From NCBI RefSeq assembly GCF_000204015.1, contig NZ_GL883077.1, forward strand, positions 947,607-992,890: 45,284 nucleotides of DNA, in the 5' to 3' direction. The notes under the pieces are model-generated. The model was given only the letters and a program-made list of their open reading frames with translations. It did not search any database and was not told the origin of the DNA. This document shows, piece by piece, positions 1-8,218 of this stretch. The number at the start of each line of letters is the position of its first letter. Positions within the stretch are counted from its first letter, which is position 1. Position numbers and translations under genes: made by a program. This DNA is from Asticcacaulis biprosthecium C19 (GTDB lineage: Bacteria > Pseudomonadota > Alphaproteobacteria > Caulobacterales > Caulobacteraceae).

Positions 1-39
1 GGCCTCGCCGGCAGGCAAGGCGGGGAGAGGTGAAGTAAG

Positions 40-68
40 AAAGGCCTCCGGAACTTCCAGAGGCCTTT
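40..68 (-). terminator. intrinsic terminator of the DUF4167 gene
   Basis: A perfect 9-bp inverted repeat (AAAGGCCTC at 40-48, GAGGCCTTT at 60-68) lies 8 bases past the stop codon of the minus-strand DUF4167 gene. Read on the minus strand, the stem is followed by a pyrimidine/U-rich stretch (TTTCTTACTT). The loop holds GGAAC-TTCC, which could pair internally. The position and tail fit a Rho-independent terminator. No gene is visible in bases 1-39. Confidence 0.7.
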
Positions 69-75
69 GAACGTT

Positions 76-1209
76 TTAAGCTTCTTCCGTCGCCGCGTCT
101 TCCTTGCGCTTGCGGGTGCGCTTGGGCTTGGCCGGAGCTTCGTCCTCAACCGCAGCGACCGGTTCGGCCGCCGGGAGCGGAGTCGGACGCGACAGGAAGG
201 CCGGGAGGTGGCTTGCGTCGACCGCCTGGGGTTTTTCACGGCGTGCACGCGGTTCGCGTACGGCTCGCGGTTCAGCCACCGGGGAAGCCTCCACCGCCGA
301 AGCGGCGACCACTGGTGCCGGCGCCGCTTCCGTCAGCGATGACGGCGCACGGCCCGCCGGAGCCCCCAAGGGCTCGGTCGAGGCCACGAACGGGGCTGGT
401 TGCACCTGAGTCGGGGCAAAGCTGCCGTTCAGGTTGGCTTCCTGCTCGGCAAAACGCTGAAGGCGGCGGCGCTCATAGCGCTCGCGGCGGGTTTCGCGAC
501 GGCCGTCGGGGCCGATTTCGCCTTCATCGCGTGAGTCACGCGGTTCGAAGGTCCGCGGCTCGGTGCGTTGGTTGTTTGGGCGATCACCATTAGGACGATC
601 GCCATTGGGGCGTTCGGCATTGGGGCGATCCCCATTGGGACGGTCGCCATTGTTGCGGAATTCGCGATCACCGTTTTGGCGGTCGCCATTGCTGCGGAAT
701 TCGCGATTACGCTCGCCATTTGGACGGTCGCGATCGCGGTTTCCGTTACCATTGGGGCGCTCGCTATTCCCGCGGTCACGTTCCCGATCGCGTTCGCGTC
801 CACGCTCATAACGCGCCTGCTCTTCGGCCTGGGCCTGCTCTTCGACCGCCGCCTCGGCCTCGGCCTCCGCGTTTTCGGCCTCGATATCGTCGTCGTAATC
901 ATCCCAGGCCGAAGCGAAGGGGTCACGCTGGACGAATTCCGATACCGGCCGCGTCGGCTGCATCTGGCGGATCATGCGGAAATAGTGTTCGGCATGCTGC
1001 AGGTGGTTCTCGGCCAAAACGCGGTCACCCGACGAATTGGCGTCGCGGGCCAGTTGCTGATATTTTTCGTAAATGGTCTGGGCGTTGCCGCGCACCTTGG
1101 TGCCTTCGGGACCGTTCGACTCGTAAGCGCGGTTCGGGTTGTTCTGGTTACCCGAAGAAGGCTTGCGGTTACGGTTCCGTTGCCGCTTCATGCCCCTGAA
1201 ATCTTTCAT
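76..1209 (-). CDS. DUF4167 domain protein with long low-complexity N/R/D/G region
   Basis: A 377-residue protein of the alphaproteobacterial DUF4167 family, whose function is not established. Residues about 8-90 form the conserved part: a basic N/R-rich start, then a helical segment (RGNAQTIYEKYQQLARDA, HAEHYFRMI). Next come an acidic A/E-rich stretch (about 103-130), then about 100 residues of arginine-rich repeats of the form NGDR / NGDRPNGDRP (about 135-235), then an A/P-rich part and a basic C-terminus (KPKRTRKRKED). The composition suggests RNA binding or condensate formation, but that is inference. The start is uncertain: ATG at 1209 has only a distant AAGAGAG, while ATG at 1191 has CAGGGG just before it. 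The 295 bp upstream (1210-1504) hold no gene I can support; a GTACGTAC palindrome sits directly before the start. The gene follows prmC on the same strand and has its own terminator. Confidence 0.85.
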   Translation of the reverse strand: MKDFRGMKRQRNRNRKPSSGNQNNPNRAYESNGPEGTKVRGNAQTIYEKYQQLARDANSSGDRVLAENHLQHAEHYFRMIRQMQPTRPVSEFVQRDPFASAWDDYDDDIEAENAEAEAEAAVEEQAQAEEQARYERGRERDRERDRGNSERPNGNGNRDRDRPNGERNREFRSNGDRQNGDREFRNNGDRPNGDRPNAERPNGDRPNGDRPNNQRTEPRTFEPRDSRDEGEIGPDGRRETRRERYERRRLQRFAEQEANLNGSFAPTQVQPAPFVASTEPLGAPAGRAPSSLTEAAPAPVVAASAVEASPVAEPRAVREPRARREKPQAVDASHLPAFLSRPTPLPAAEPVAAVEDEAPAKPKRTRKRKEDAATEEA

Positions 1210-1504
1210 GTGTACGTACGTTCTCTCTTGCGCCCGCCTGGTCTCTCAGGGTTCGGCGGCGCTGTGCTAAAAATCTTGCCATGAAGCCGCGCGAAAAACT
1301 CAGAGGTCGCGGTGATCAAGCTTGCAAGTGTGTCCTGGCTATAATGGCCGGCGCCGGGGCCGTTGTGGCCCTGCCAGCGCGCCTTCGCCGGTATCCCTGA
1401 CGCGATAATGCCCGGATTGACTTAAGAAAGTTCCAAGGCGCGTTCACGGTGGGAGGAAGACCCCTATGTGTTAGCGCCCTTTATACGCCCTGCCAAGTGT
1501 TTTT

Positions 1505-2359
1505 TTATGACGGCTTTGTGGCGGTGACGACACGCGGCAGGTTCGACAGGTCGAGCCACGTCGCCACATTCAGGAAACCGGCGTCATTCATAAGCTTTTC
1601 AACGTCTTGCGATTGGTCGAAGCCTATTTCAAGCCACGCCCTGCCACCGGGTTTCAGCAAGCGGAAAATTTCCGGCGCCAGCTCTTCGTAAGCCGCCAGG
1701 CCCGTCGGACCACCGTCCAGCGCCAGGTGCGGGTCGTGATTCTTGACTTCGGGGTCCAGGGTGGGAATCACATCCGAGCGGATATAGGGCGGGTTGGAGG
1801 CGACGATGTCGAAGCTTGCGTCGGCCAGGCCCGATCCCCACGACGTGCGCAAAAAGGCGGCGCGGCCGTCGAGGCCCAGGTTGGCGGCATTGTCGCGGGC
1901 GACCGCCAGAGCTTCCTCGGAAATATCGGTGCCCAGTCCCTTGGCGGCCGGCCGTTCGGCCAGGACCGATAACAGGATGGCGCCGGAACCGATTCCGAGA
2001 TCCGCTATGGTGAAGGCGTCCGACGGCTGGCTTTGTTTGAGGATCATGTCGACGATGACCTCGGTTTCTGGCCGCGGGATCAGGACGTGGTCGCTCAGGT
2101 TCAGCAGCAGCTTCCAGAAACCCTTGCGGCCCAGGATGCGCGCCACCGGCTCGCGTTTGGTGCGCCGGTCGAGATAGCTGTTCAGGGTGTCTTCCTGCTC
2201 CGCCGTCAGTTCGCGGTACGGATCGGTGATGATATCCGTCCGCGTGGCATCGGTGGCGGCTTCGAGGAGCAGTCGCGCATCGATGGCTGGCGAGTCGATC
2301 TGGGCGGCCTTCAGGCGCTGCTGCGCGCCGGTCCAGGCTTTGACGAGGGTAATGGGCAT
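1505..2359 (-). CDS. prmC: peptide chain release factor N5-glutamine methyltransferase
   Basis: PrmC methylates the GGQ glutamine of release factors RF1/RF2 with S-adenosylmethionine and so tunes translation termination. The protein is 284 residues, normal for the family. It has the N-terminal helical release-factor-binding part (1-90, with EPVARILGRKGFW), the SAM-binding DLGIGSGAI at about 120-128, acidic motif II (GTDISEEAL), and the diagnostic substrate-binding NPPY at 189-192. The start ATG at 2359 fits the usual N-terminus (MPITLVKAW). In many alphaproteobacteria prmC sits directly beside prfA. Here no prfA is present; a large inverted repeat (2380-2499) separates prmC from ubiG. Confidence 0.95.
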   Translation of the reverse strand: MPITLVKAWTGAQQRLKAAQIDSPAIDARLLLEAATDATRTDIITDPYRELTAEQEDTLNSYLDRRTKREPVARILGRKGFWKLLLNLSDHVLIPRPETEVIVDMILKQSQPSDAFTIADLGIGSGAILLSVLAERPAAKGLGTDISEEALAVARDNAANLGLDGRAAFLRTSWGSGLADASFDIVASNPPYIRSDVIPTLDPEVKNHDPHLALDGGPTGLAAYEELAPEIFRLLKPGGRAWLEIGFDQSQDVEKLMNDAGFLNVATWLDLSNLPRVVTATKPS

Positions 2360-2379
2360 GGCTTACGTCGAATGAAGGT

Positions 2380-2499
2380 TTGGAACCGCGAATGAACGCG
2401 AATGGACGCGAATGTTCCGGTATTCATTCCACCACCTGTGGCTTGAGGACGGGATCTAAGTTCTTATTCGCGTTCATTCGCGTTCATTCGCGGTTCCAA
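2380..2499. repeat. long inverted repeat A, arms of GAACGCGAAT-type tandem units
   Basis: The left arm 2380-2413 and right arm 2466-2499 are reverse complements over 34 bases with one mismatch (position 2405). Each arm is itself three tandem copies of a 10-nt unit (ACGCGAATGA and variants) capped by GGAACC. The 52-base spacer has a small CCAC/GTGG hairpin. The element fills the gap between the starts/stops of prmC and ubiG. It shares its design with the elements at 8228, 13593, 37740 and 42319. As RNA it would form a very stable cruciform-like hairpin on either strand. Confidence 0.9.
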
Positions 2500-2533
2500 T
2501 TCGGTGGAATCCGGAAGCACCGGTGGTCGCCGT

Positions 2534-3352
2534 TCAGAAGGCAGCTGTCACCGGATAGCGAGCGACCATCATGTAGTTGACCTCGGTATCGTCCGACAAC
2601 CCCCATTGTTGCGTCAGGGGGTTGAATTCCACCCCGACCGCCGGATCGGGCAATAGCGGCGTGCCGTCCAGGAACTGGCGAATCTCCGACGGCGACAAAA
2701 ACTTGCTCCAGTCGTGCGTGCCTTTCGGCACCCAGTTCAGCACATACTCCGCGCCGATAATGGCCAGGGCATAGGCCTTCAGGCTGCGGTTCAGGGTGGC
2801 GACGAACAGCAGGCCGCCCGGTTTCACCAAAGAGGCGCACGTCTTGAGGAAGGCGTCCGGATCGACGACGTGCTCGATGACCTCCATGGTCAGGACGACA
2901 TCGAACAGGACTTCACCCGATGCCGCCAACTGCTCGACCGTCTGGTTCAGATAGCGGATGTCCAGCCCGCCCTCTTCGGCGTGTGCCTTGGCCGTGCCGA
3001 TGTTCTTTTCCGACGCGTCCAGCCCGGTGACGGTAAAGCCCATCCGGCACATCGGCTCGCTTAGCAAACCGCCGCCGCACCCCACGTCCAACAACCGCAA
3101 ACCTTCAAACGCCCGCCGCGGATTTCTTTTTGCGCTAACGCTACGCTCCTTGAGCGCGAGGTCGTCGCGGCCGAAATGATCCAGGCACGTATCACGGATA
3201 AAGCGTACGCGGGTCGGGTTGAAACGGTGCAGCGGGGCGAACTCGCCCTTGACGTCCCACCACTTGGCGGCCAGGGCGCTGAATCGCGCAACCTCGCCCT
3301 CATCGATCGAAAATCCGCTGGCCGTTCCGGAATTGTTTAGCGATTCCGCCAT
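2534..3352 (-). CDS. ubiG: bifunctional ubiquinone O-methyltransferase UbiG
   Basis: SAM-dependent O-methyltransferase acting twice in ubiquinone biosynthesis (on the polyprenyl-dihydroxy ring intermediate and on demethylubiquinol), associated with the inner membrane side of the Ubi complex. Family marks: [19 protein letters not shown] at the N-terminus, SAM motif [15 protein letters not shown] at about 87-101, [11 protein letters not shown] (motif II/III), [19 protein letters not shown] and a C-terminal NYMMVARYP. It is 272 residues, about 20 longer than many UbiG proteins. The extra part, around residues 63-80 just before the SAM motif, is encoded by a DNA palindrome (3132-3157) and looks like an in-frame repeat insertion. 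The gene is divergent from lysC, with 134 bp between the starts. Confidence 0.94.
   Translation of the reverse strand: MAESLNNSGTASGFSIDEGEVARFSALAAKWWDVKGEFAPLHRFNPTRVRFIRDTCLDHFGRDDLALKERSVSAKRNPRRAFEGLRLLDVGCGGGLLSEPMCRMGFTVTGLDASEKNIGTAKAHAEEGGLDIRYLNQTVEQLAASGEVLFDVVLTMEVIEHVVDPDAFLKTCASLVKPGGLLFVATLNRSLKAYALAIIGAEYVLNWVPKGTHDWSKFLSPSEIRQFLDGTPLLPDPAVGVEFNPLTQQWGLSDDTEVNYMMVARYPVTAAF
3132..3157. repeat. palindromic element inside ubiG reading frame
   Basis: On the minus strand the segment begins GCGCTCAAGGAGCG and ends AGCGTTAGCGC, giving nested inverted repeats (GCGCT...AGCGC, CGCT...AGCG) in 26 bases. It encodes UbiG residues about 66-74 (ALKERSVSA) plus flanking basic residues. It falls where an extra loop is expected rather than in a conserved motif. 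Confidence 0.5.
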
Positions 3353-3486
3353 TTTGGACGCCTATTTCTTATCTGTCATGCGCGGATAAAACCTTGCGAT
3401 GACGCGGCTTCAACGTTAGACAACCGCGCAAGATTTTGGGCGCGGCCAAAGGATAGGCGCGTGCCTGCAAGAAGGAAAGTGGCGAA

Positions 3487-4755
3487 ATGACGCGTCTGGT
3501 GATGAAGTTCGGCGGGACCTCGATGGCCGACCTGGAACGCATCCGCCGGGCCGCGCGCCTGGTTGCGGCCGAATACGATGCCGGCCACAAGGTAGCGGTG
3601 GTGGTTTCGGCCATGGCCGGCAAGACCAACGAACTGGTCGCCTGGACCGATGGTGCCGGCCGCCCGACGGGCGATGCCGCCGGCAATGACGACGCCAGCG
3701 ACGACGAATACGACGTTGTCGTCGCCTCGGGCGAACAGGTGACCGCTGGCCTCCTGGCCATGACCCTGCGCAATATGGGCTACCGTGCCCGATCGATGCA
3801 GGGGTGGCAGATCCCGATCAAGACCACCGACGTTCACGGCAAGGCGCGCATCGCTGACATCCCGCCGGAAAAGCTCTGCGCGGCCATGGATAGTGGCGAG
3901 ATCGTCGTGGTGCCGGGGTTCCAGGGCGTGGCCGATGATGGCCGCATCACCACCCTGGGCCGCGGCGGCTCGGACACCTCGGCCGTGGCGGTGGCCATCG
4001 CCGCCAGCGCCGTTCGCTGCGATATCTATACCGATGTCGACGGGGTCTACACGACCGACCCGCGCATCGAGAACAAGGCCAAGCGCCTGGACAAGATCAG
4101 CTTCGAAGAGATGCTGGAGATGGCGTCGCTGGGCGCCAAGGTGTTGCAGACGCGCTCGGTCGAACTGGCCATGGCGTACAGGATGCCGGTGCGCGTCCTT
4201 TCAAGTTTTGTCGAGCCGGGTGAGGCTACGGATCAGGGCACCATCGTGTGCGACGAGGAAGAAATCGTGGAAAAGCATATCGTTTCCGGCGTGGCCTACA
4301 GCCGTGATGAGGCCAAGATCACCCTGCTGGGCGTGCCCAACAAGGTCGGCGTCTCGGCCGCCATCTTTGGTCGCCTGGCCCAGGCCAATATCAATGTCGA
4401 CATGATCGTCCAGTCAGACGCGCGCAGCGGCGAAGTTGCCAACCAGTTGTTCACGGTCGGACGCCGCGACGCCAAGCAGGCCAAGGAACTGATGGAGGCT
4501 GCGCAAGGCGAAATCGGTTTCGAAGACCTGCGCATCGACGAGAACGTGTCGAAGGTGTCGATCGTCGGCGTCGGCATGCGTTCGCACACCGGTGTCGCCC
4601 AGACCATGTTCCAGGCCTTGTCGGAAAAAGGCATCAACATCCAGGTGATCTCGACTTCGGAAATCAAGATTTCGGTGCTGATCGACGAAGCCTATACAGA
4701 ACTGGCCGTGCGTGCCCTTCATGCGGCTTATGGCCTGGACAAGATCGGGGCCTGA
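3487..4755 (+). CDS. lysC: aspartate kinase
   Basis: Phosphorylates L-aspartate with ATP, the first step toward lysine (and diaminopimelate), threonine, methionine and isoleucine. The 422-residue length is typical of the single-function class. The kinase domain opens with MKFGGTSM (residues 6-13) and has VVVSAMAGKTNEL, the GRGGSDTSAVAVA loop and IYTDVDGVYTTDPR. Two C-terminal ACT domains (about 265-420: KITLLGVPNKVGVSAAIF and VSIVGVGMRSHTGVAQTMF) bind lysine/threonine for feedback control. A short D/N-rich insert near residue 60 (GNDDASDDEYD) is normal for alphaproteobacteria. AAGGAAAG precedes the ATG. The gene is divergent from ubiG and is followed by a 172-bp gap. Confidence 0.97.
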   Translation: MTRLVMKFGGTSMADLERIRRAARLVAAEYDAGHKVAVVVSAMAGKTNELVAWTDGAGRPTGDAAGNDDASDDEYDVVVASGEQVTAGLLAMTLRNMGYRARSMQGWQIPIKTTDVHGKARIADIPPEKLCAAMDSGEIVVVPGFQGVADDGRITTLGRGGSDTSAVAVAIAASAVRCDIYTDVDGVYTTDPRIENKAKRLDKISFEEMLEMASLGAKVLQTRSVELAMAYRMPVRVLSSFVEPGEATDQGTIVCDEEEIVEKHIVSGVAYSRDEAKITLLGVPNKVGVSAAIFGRLAQANINVDMIVQSDARSGEVANQLFTVGRRDAKQAKELMEAAQGEIGFEDLRIDENVSKVSIVGVGMRSHTGVAQTMFQALSEKGINIQVISTSEIKISVLIDEAYTELAVRALHAAYGLDKIGA

Positions 4756-4927
4756 TTTCGCATAACGGCTTTTCGTCTCGCACCCGTTTGGCGATAGGCT
4801 GTTGCCGCTTCGCGTAAACCGACTATAGATCAGAAAAATCAGGCGTTTACAGAGGTTTCAGCGGGCCGTTTAAGCCTTCGCGAACGATTGTCTGCCATGC
4901 TTACCCAAACGTAAAGGGCGCAGGGGT

Positions 4928-5698
4928 ATGGACAAGACGGCGTTACTTCTCGAAGACAGCAAGACCCAGGCCAATATCATCATCGCCATGCTGTCGCGCA
5001 TGGGGTGGTCGGCCGTTCACTGTGAAACCATTCGCGACGCCTGCGAGACTCTCAGCCAGATTTCCGTCCATGCCATGCTGCTGGATGTGTTTGTCGGCGA
5101 CCATAATACGCTATTGCATGTCGACCGCTTTCGCAGCCTGGCGCCGCATATCCCGATGATGCTGATGACGGCCGGCTCCAGCCGCGAGGCCATCGAGGAA
5201 ACGCTGACGAGCGCCCGCAAGACCGGCGCCGACTATGTGCTGAAAAAGCCGTTCAATGAAGCCCTGCTGCGCGACGTGTTCGCCTCGCTCAGCCCCGATG
5301 TCGCCATTGGCAAGAAGCGCAAGCACGTCCTGGTGATTGATGACAGCTCGACCATCCGTATGATTGCCCAGCGCGCCTACGCCGGCGCAGGCTATCGCGT
5401 GTCCTGTGCCGACTCGATGGAAGAGGCGTTTTCAAACGTCGACATCGCCCATGTCGATCTGGTGCTGTGTGACGTCTTCATGCCCGGTATGGGCGGTTTC
5501 AAAGGCATGCGGACCATCAAGACCACCTGGCCGAAGGTGCAGCTTATCTCCATGTCCGCCGGGCTGGACGAACAGGTCAGTGACAATGACGCTCTGAACG
5601 CCACCCGCCGCATCGGCGCCGATGCCCAGATTCGCAAGCCGTTCGACGCTGAGGACCTGATCGAACTATCGGCGGCTCTGCTGGACATGGCGGCTTAA
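4928..5698 (+). CDS. response regulator with two tandem receiver domains
   Basis: A 256-residue protein made only of two CheY-like receivers, with no output domain visible. Receiver 1 (about 3-122): acidic E9/D10, phospho-acceptor D53 (MLLDVF), T81 and K106/K107 (LKKPF). Receiver 2 (about 132-254): D138/D139, phospho-acceptor D182 (LVLCDVFMPGMGG), S213/S215-type switch residue (LISMSAG) and RKPFD. Both receivers keep the residues needed for phosphorylation. Its output is probably by protein contact, as in phosphorelay or flagellar/cell-cycle control; the partner is not visible. AGGGG sits just upstream of the ATG. It is followed by ptsP on the same strand after 216 bp that contain a small inverted repeat, so the two are probably separate transcripts. 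Confidence 0.9.
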   Translation: MDKTALLLEDSKTQANIIIAMLSRMGWSAVHCETIRDACETLSQISVHAMLLDVFVGDHNTLLHVDRFRSLAPHIPMMLMTAGSSREAIEETLTSARKTGADYVLKKPFNEALLRDVFASLSPDVAIGKKRKHVLVIDDSSTIRMIAQRAYAGAGYRVSCADSMEEAFSNVDIAHVDLVLCDVFMPGMGGFKGMRTIKTTWPKVQLISMSAGLDEQVSDNDALNATRRIGADAQIRKPFDAEDLIELSAALLDMAA

Positions 5699-5701
5699 AC
5701 A

Positions 5702-5741
5702 GTTTCAGTAAAATATGACCCTTACAGCGGGCGACTGAAAC
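5702..5741. repeat. inverted repeat after response regulator gene, possible terminator
   Basis: GTTTCAGT (5702-5709) and ACTGAAAC (5734-5741) form a perfect 8-bp inverted repeat with a 24-base loop. It starts 4 bases after the response-regulator stop. The tail GTTATTT is only mildly T-rich, so termination is possible but not clear. Confidence 0.35.
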
Positions 5742-5747
5742 GTTATT

Positions 5748-5789
5748 TGGCCGCCGCGCACGTTTGCGCGAGTCCTGCGGCGCTTGAGC
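5748..5789. repeat. dispersed repeat copy 1 (TGGCCGCC...TGCGGCGCTTGAGC)
   Basis: This stretch resembles 16491-16532: both begin TGGCCGCC, share a central TTTGCG and GAGT, and end with the identical 14-mer TGCGGCGCTTGAGC. Copy 1 contains a GCGCA/TGCGC mini-hairpin. Both copies lie in non-coding DNA, so this may be a small dispersed element. Confidence 0.5.
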
Positions 5790-5914
5790 ACTCAAAATGT
5801 ATCTGGATGTTAAGTCATTGTGATTATACACGGTTCCGTGACTTGCGGCGGGGAGCCTCGCACGGCTAGACAGCGGTGCAATTCCGCCGCACAGTCAACG
5901 GCTGTAAGGCGAAT

Positions 5915-8218
5915 ATGGGGAAGGCTCACGGCGTGACCATCAGGCCCGGGATCAAGGGACAATCCAAGCTGGCGGCGCCCGGCCAGCGCGGTCTGCTGCG
6001 CCAGATTCGCGAGACCATGGAGGAGGGCCAATCGGCCCAGGCGCGTCTCGACATGGTGGTGCGTATCATCGCCAATTCGATGGTTGCCGAGGTCTGTTCG
6101 ATCTATCTGCGCCGTACTTCGGAAGAACTGGAACTGTTCGCCACGCAAGGTCTGAAGGCCGAGGCCGTGCACAAGACGCGGATGCGCCTCAGCGAAGGTC
6201 TGGTCGGTGAGGTCGCCCGCGCCGGCGCCCCGCTCAACATCATGGATGCCCTGTCGCACCCCAGCTTCTCGTACCGGCCGGAAACCGGCGAAGATCCTTA
6301 TAAATCCTTTCTCGGTGTGCCGCTCCTGCGCGGTGGCCGCACCATCGGTGTCCTGGTCGTGCAGAACATGGCGGCGCGGAAGTATGAGGACGAGGAGGTC
6401 GAAGACCTCCAGATCATCGCCATGGTGCTGGCCGAAATCGTCACGGCTGGCGACCTGGTCGGGATCGAGGAACTCAAGGACATCGAACTGGCCCCGACGC
6501 GGCCGGAACGGCTCAAGGGCAGCGTCTTTGCCGACGGCATCTCGCTGGGCGTGGTGGTGCTTCACGAAGTGCCGGTGACGCCGGAGCACCTCCTCAGTGA
6601 GGACTCCGCCGCGGAAGAGATCCGTCTGCTGACGGCGATCGACGCCCTGCGCGACCAGATCGACCAGATGTTCGAAGGCCAGCACGGCCTGGCCGGCCCG
6701 ACCTTCGACGTGCTGGAAACCTACCGGATGTTTGCCCATGACCGGAACTGGGTGCGCAACCTGACCGAGGCAGTCAAGTCCGGCCTGACCGCCGAAGCCG
6801 CCGTCGAACGCGTCCGCAACGAACAGCGCGCCCGGCTGAACAATGCCCGCGACGCCTATATGCGCGAACGCCTGCACGACATGGAAGACCTGGCCAACCG
6901 CCTGTTGCGCGTCCTGGCCGGCAAGAACACCGCACGGCGGCTGATCCCGGACAATTCCATCCTGGTGGCTCGTGACCTCGGACCGGCGGACCTGCTGGAA
7001 TACGACCGGGAGAAGCTGAAAGGCATTTTGCTGGAGGAAGGTTCTTCATCGAACCATGCTGCGATCGTCGCCCGTGCCCTCCAGATTCCCTGCGTCGGCC
7101 GCCTGCAGAACCTGCGCGACCGGGTCAGCCAGGGTGACGCCGTCATCGTCGACGGCGAAACCGGTGAGGCCTATCTGCGGCCGCGTCCCGACATCATCGA
7201 GGCGGCGACGGCCCGGATGGACGTGCGCGCCCAGCGCCGTGCCGAGTTCACCAAGATCAAGGACACAGCGGCCGTCACCAAGGATGGCCACCGCATCACC
7301 CTGTTGATGAATGCCGGGCTGGAATTCGACATCGAGATCATGAACGAGACCGGCGCGGAGGGCATCGGCCTGTTCCGCACCGAGTTCCAGTTCATGGTGT
7401 CGGAAGACCTCCCGCGCCTCAAACGCCAGACCGAACTGTATGAGCGCATCATGGACGGCGCCGGGGACCGGCCGGTGACCTTCCGTACCCTCGACCTAGG
7501 CGGCGACAAGATCCTCCCCTATATGGAGATGGAGCGCGAGGAGAACCCGGCTCTGGGCTGGCGCGCCATCCGCATGGGCCTGGACCGGCCGGCGCTCTTG
7601 CGCATGCAGATCCGCGCCCTGCTGACGGCGGCGCGCGGGCGTGAACTGCGCATCATGTTCCCGATGGTGGCCTCGATCGACGAATTCCGTCAGGCGCGTG
7701 ATATGGTCGATATCGAATGCAGTTGGGCTCGACGGCGCGGCCGTCCGCTGCCGTCGCTGCTGCGCGTCGGCGCCATGATCGAATGCCCGTCGCTGCTGTG
7801 GCACCTGGATGCGCTGCTGCCGCTGGTCGATTTCGCTTCGGTGGGGACCAACGACCTGACGCAGTATCTGTTTGCCGCGGACCGGACCAATCCGCGCATG
7901 AACGACCGCTATGATCCGTTGTCGCCGCCAATGTTGCGCGCCCTGGCCAGCATCCAGAAGGCGGCCGAAGAGTCGGGCACGCCGGTATCGGTGTGCGGCG
8001 AAATCGCCGGACGTCCTCTGGAGGCTTTTGTGCTGGTGGCTCTGGGCTTCAACCGGTTGTCGATGCCGCCGGCGGGGCTGGGCCAGGTCAAACGGATGAT
8101 CCTATCGTGCGACCGTGAGGCGGCGGGCAGGGCGATCACCAAGATGATGGGCTCGTCGAACGGGTCTTTGCGCAACGAAATCCTGAGCCTGGCACGCAAG
8201 CTGAACGTGGATCTGTAA
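5915..8218 (+). CDS. ptsP: phosphoenolpyruvate--protein phosphotransferase of the nitrogen PTS (EI-Ntr)
   Basis: Transfers phosphate from phosphoenolpyruvate to NPr, at the head of the regulatory PTS-Ntr cascade. In alphaproteobacteria this cascade links nitrogen/carbon status to stress, potassium and (p)ppGpp control. Order of parts: N-terminal GAF domain (about 15-160; IANSMVAEVCSIYL, FLGVPLLRGGRTIGVLVVQN), helical NPr-binding part, phosphohistidine domain with active H381 (SSSNHAAIVARAL), and PEP-binding TIM barrel (FRTEFQFM, FRTLDLGGDK, GTNDLTQYLFAADR, catalytic C694 in SVCGEIAGRP). An upstream in-frame ATG at 5876 exists, but ATG 5915 is preceded by TAAGGCG, the same weak site seen before hisS, and gives the usual N-terminus, so I use 5915 (767 residues). 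Confidence 0.93.
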   Translation: MGKAHGVTIRPGIKGQSKLAAPGQRGLLRQIRETMEEGQSAQARLDMVVRIIANSMVAEVCSIYLRRTSEELELFATQGLKAEAVHKTRMRLSEGLVGEVARAGAPLNIMDALSHPSFSYRPETGEDPYKSFLGVPLLRGGRTIGVLVVQNMAARKYEDEEVEDLQIIAMVLAEIVTAGDLVGIEELKDIELAPTRPERLKGSVFADGISLGVVVLHEVPVTPEHLLSEDSAAEEIRLLTAIDALRDQIDQMFEGQHGLAGPTFDVLETYRMFAHDRNWVRNLTEAVKSGLTAEAAVERVRNEQRARLNNARDAYMRERLHDMEDLANRLLRVLAGKNTARRLIPDNSILVARDLGPADLLEYDREKLKGILLEEGSSSNHAAIVARALQIPCVGRLQNLRDRVSQGDAVIVDGETGEAYLRPRPDIIEAATARMDVRAQRRAEFTKIKDTAAVTKDGHRITLLMNAGLEFDIEIMNETGAEGIGLFRTEFQFMVSEDLPRLKRQTELYERIMDGAGDRPVTFRTLDLGGDKILPYMEMEREENPALGWRAIRMGLDRPALLRMQIRALLTAARGRELRIMFPMVASIDEFRQARDMVDIECSWARRRGRPLPSLLRVGAMIECPSLLWHLDALLPLVDFASVGTNDLTQYLFAADRTNPRMNDRYDPLSPPMLRALASIQKAAEESGTPVSVCGEIAGRPLEAFVLVALGFNRLSMPPAGLGQVKRMILSCDREAAGRAITKMMGSSNGSLRNEILSLARKLNVDL

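Noticed and set aside
1338..1343. Perfect TATAAT on the plus strand near 1338
   Set aside because: No -35 box at the right distance and no plus-strand gene downstream; the nearest gene runs the other way.
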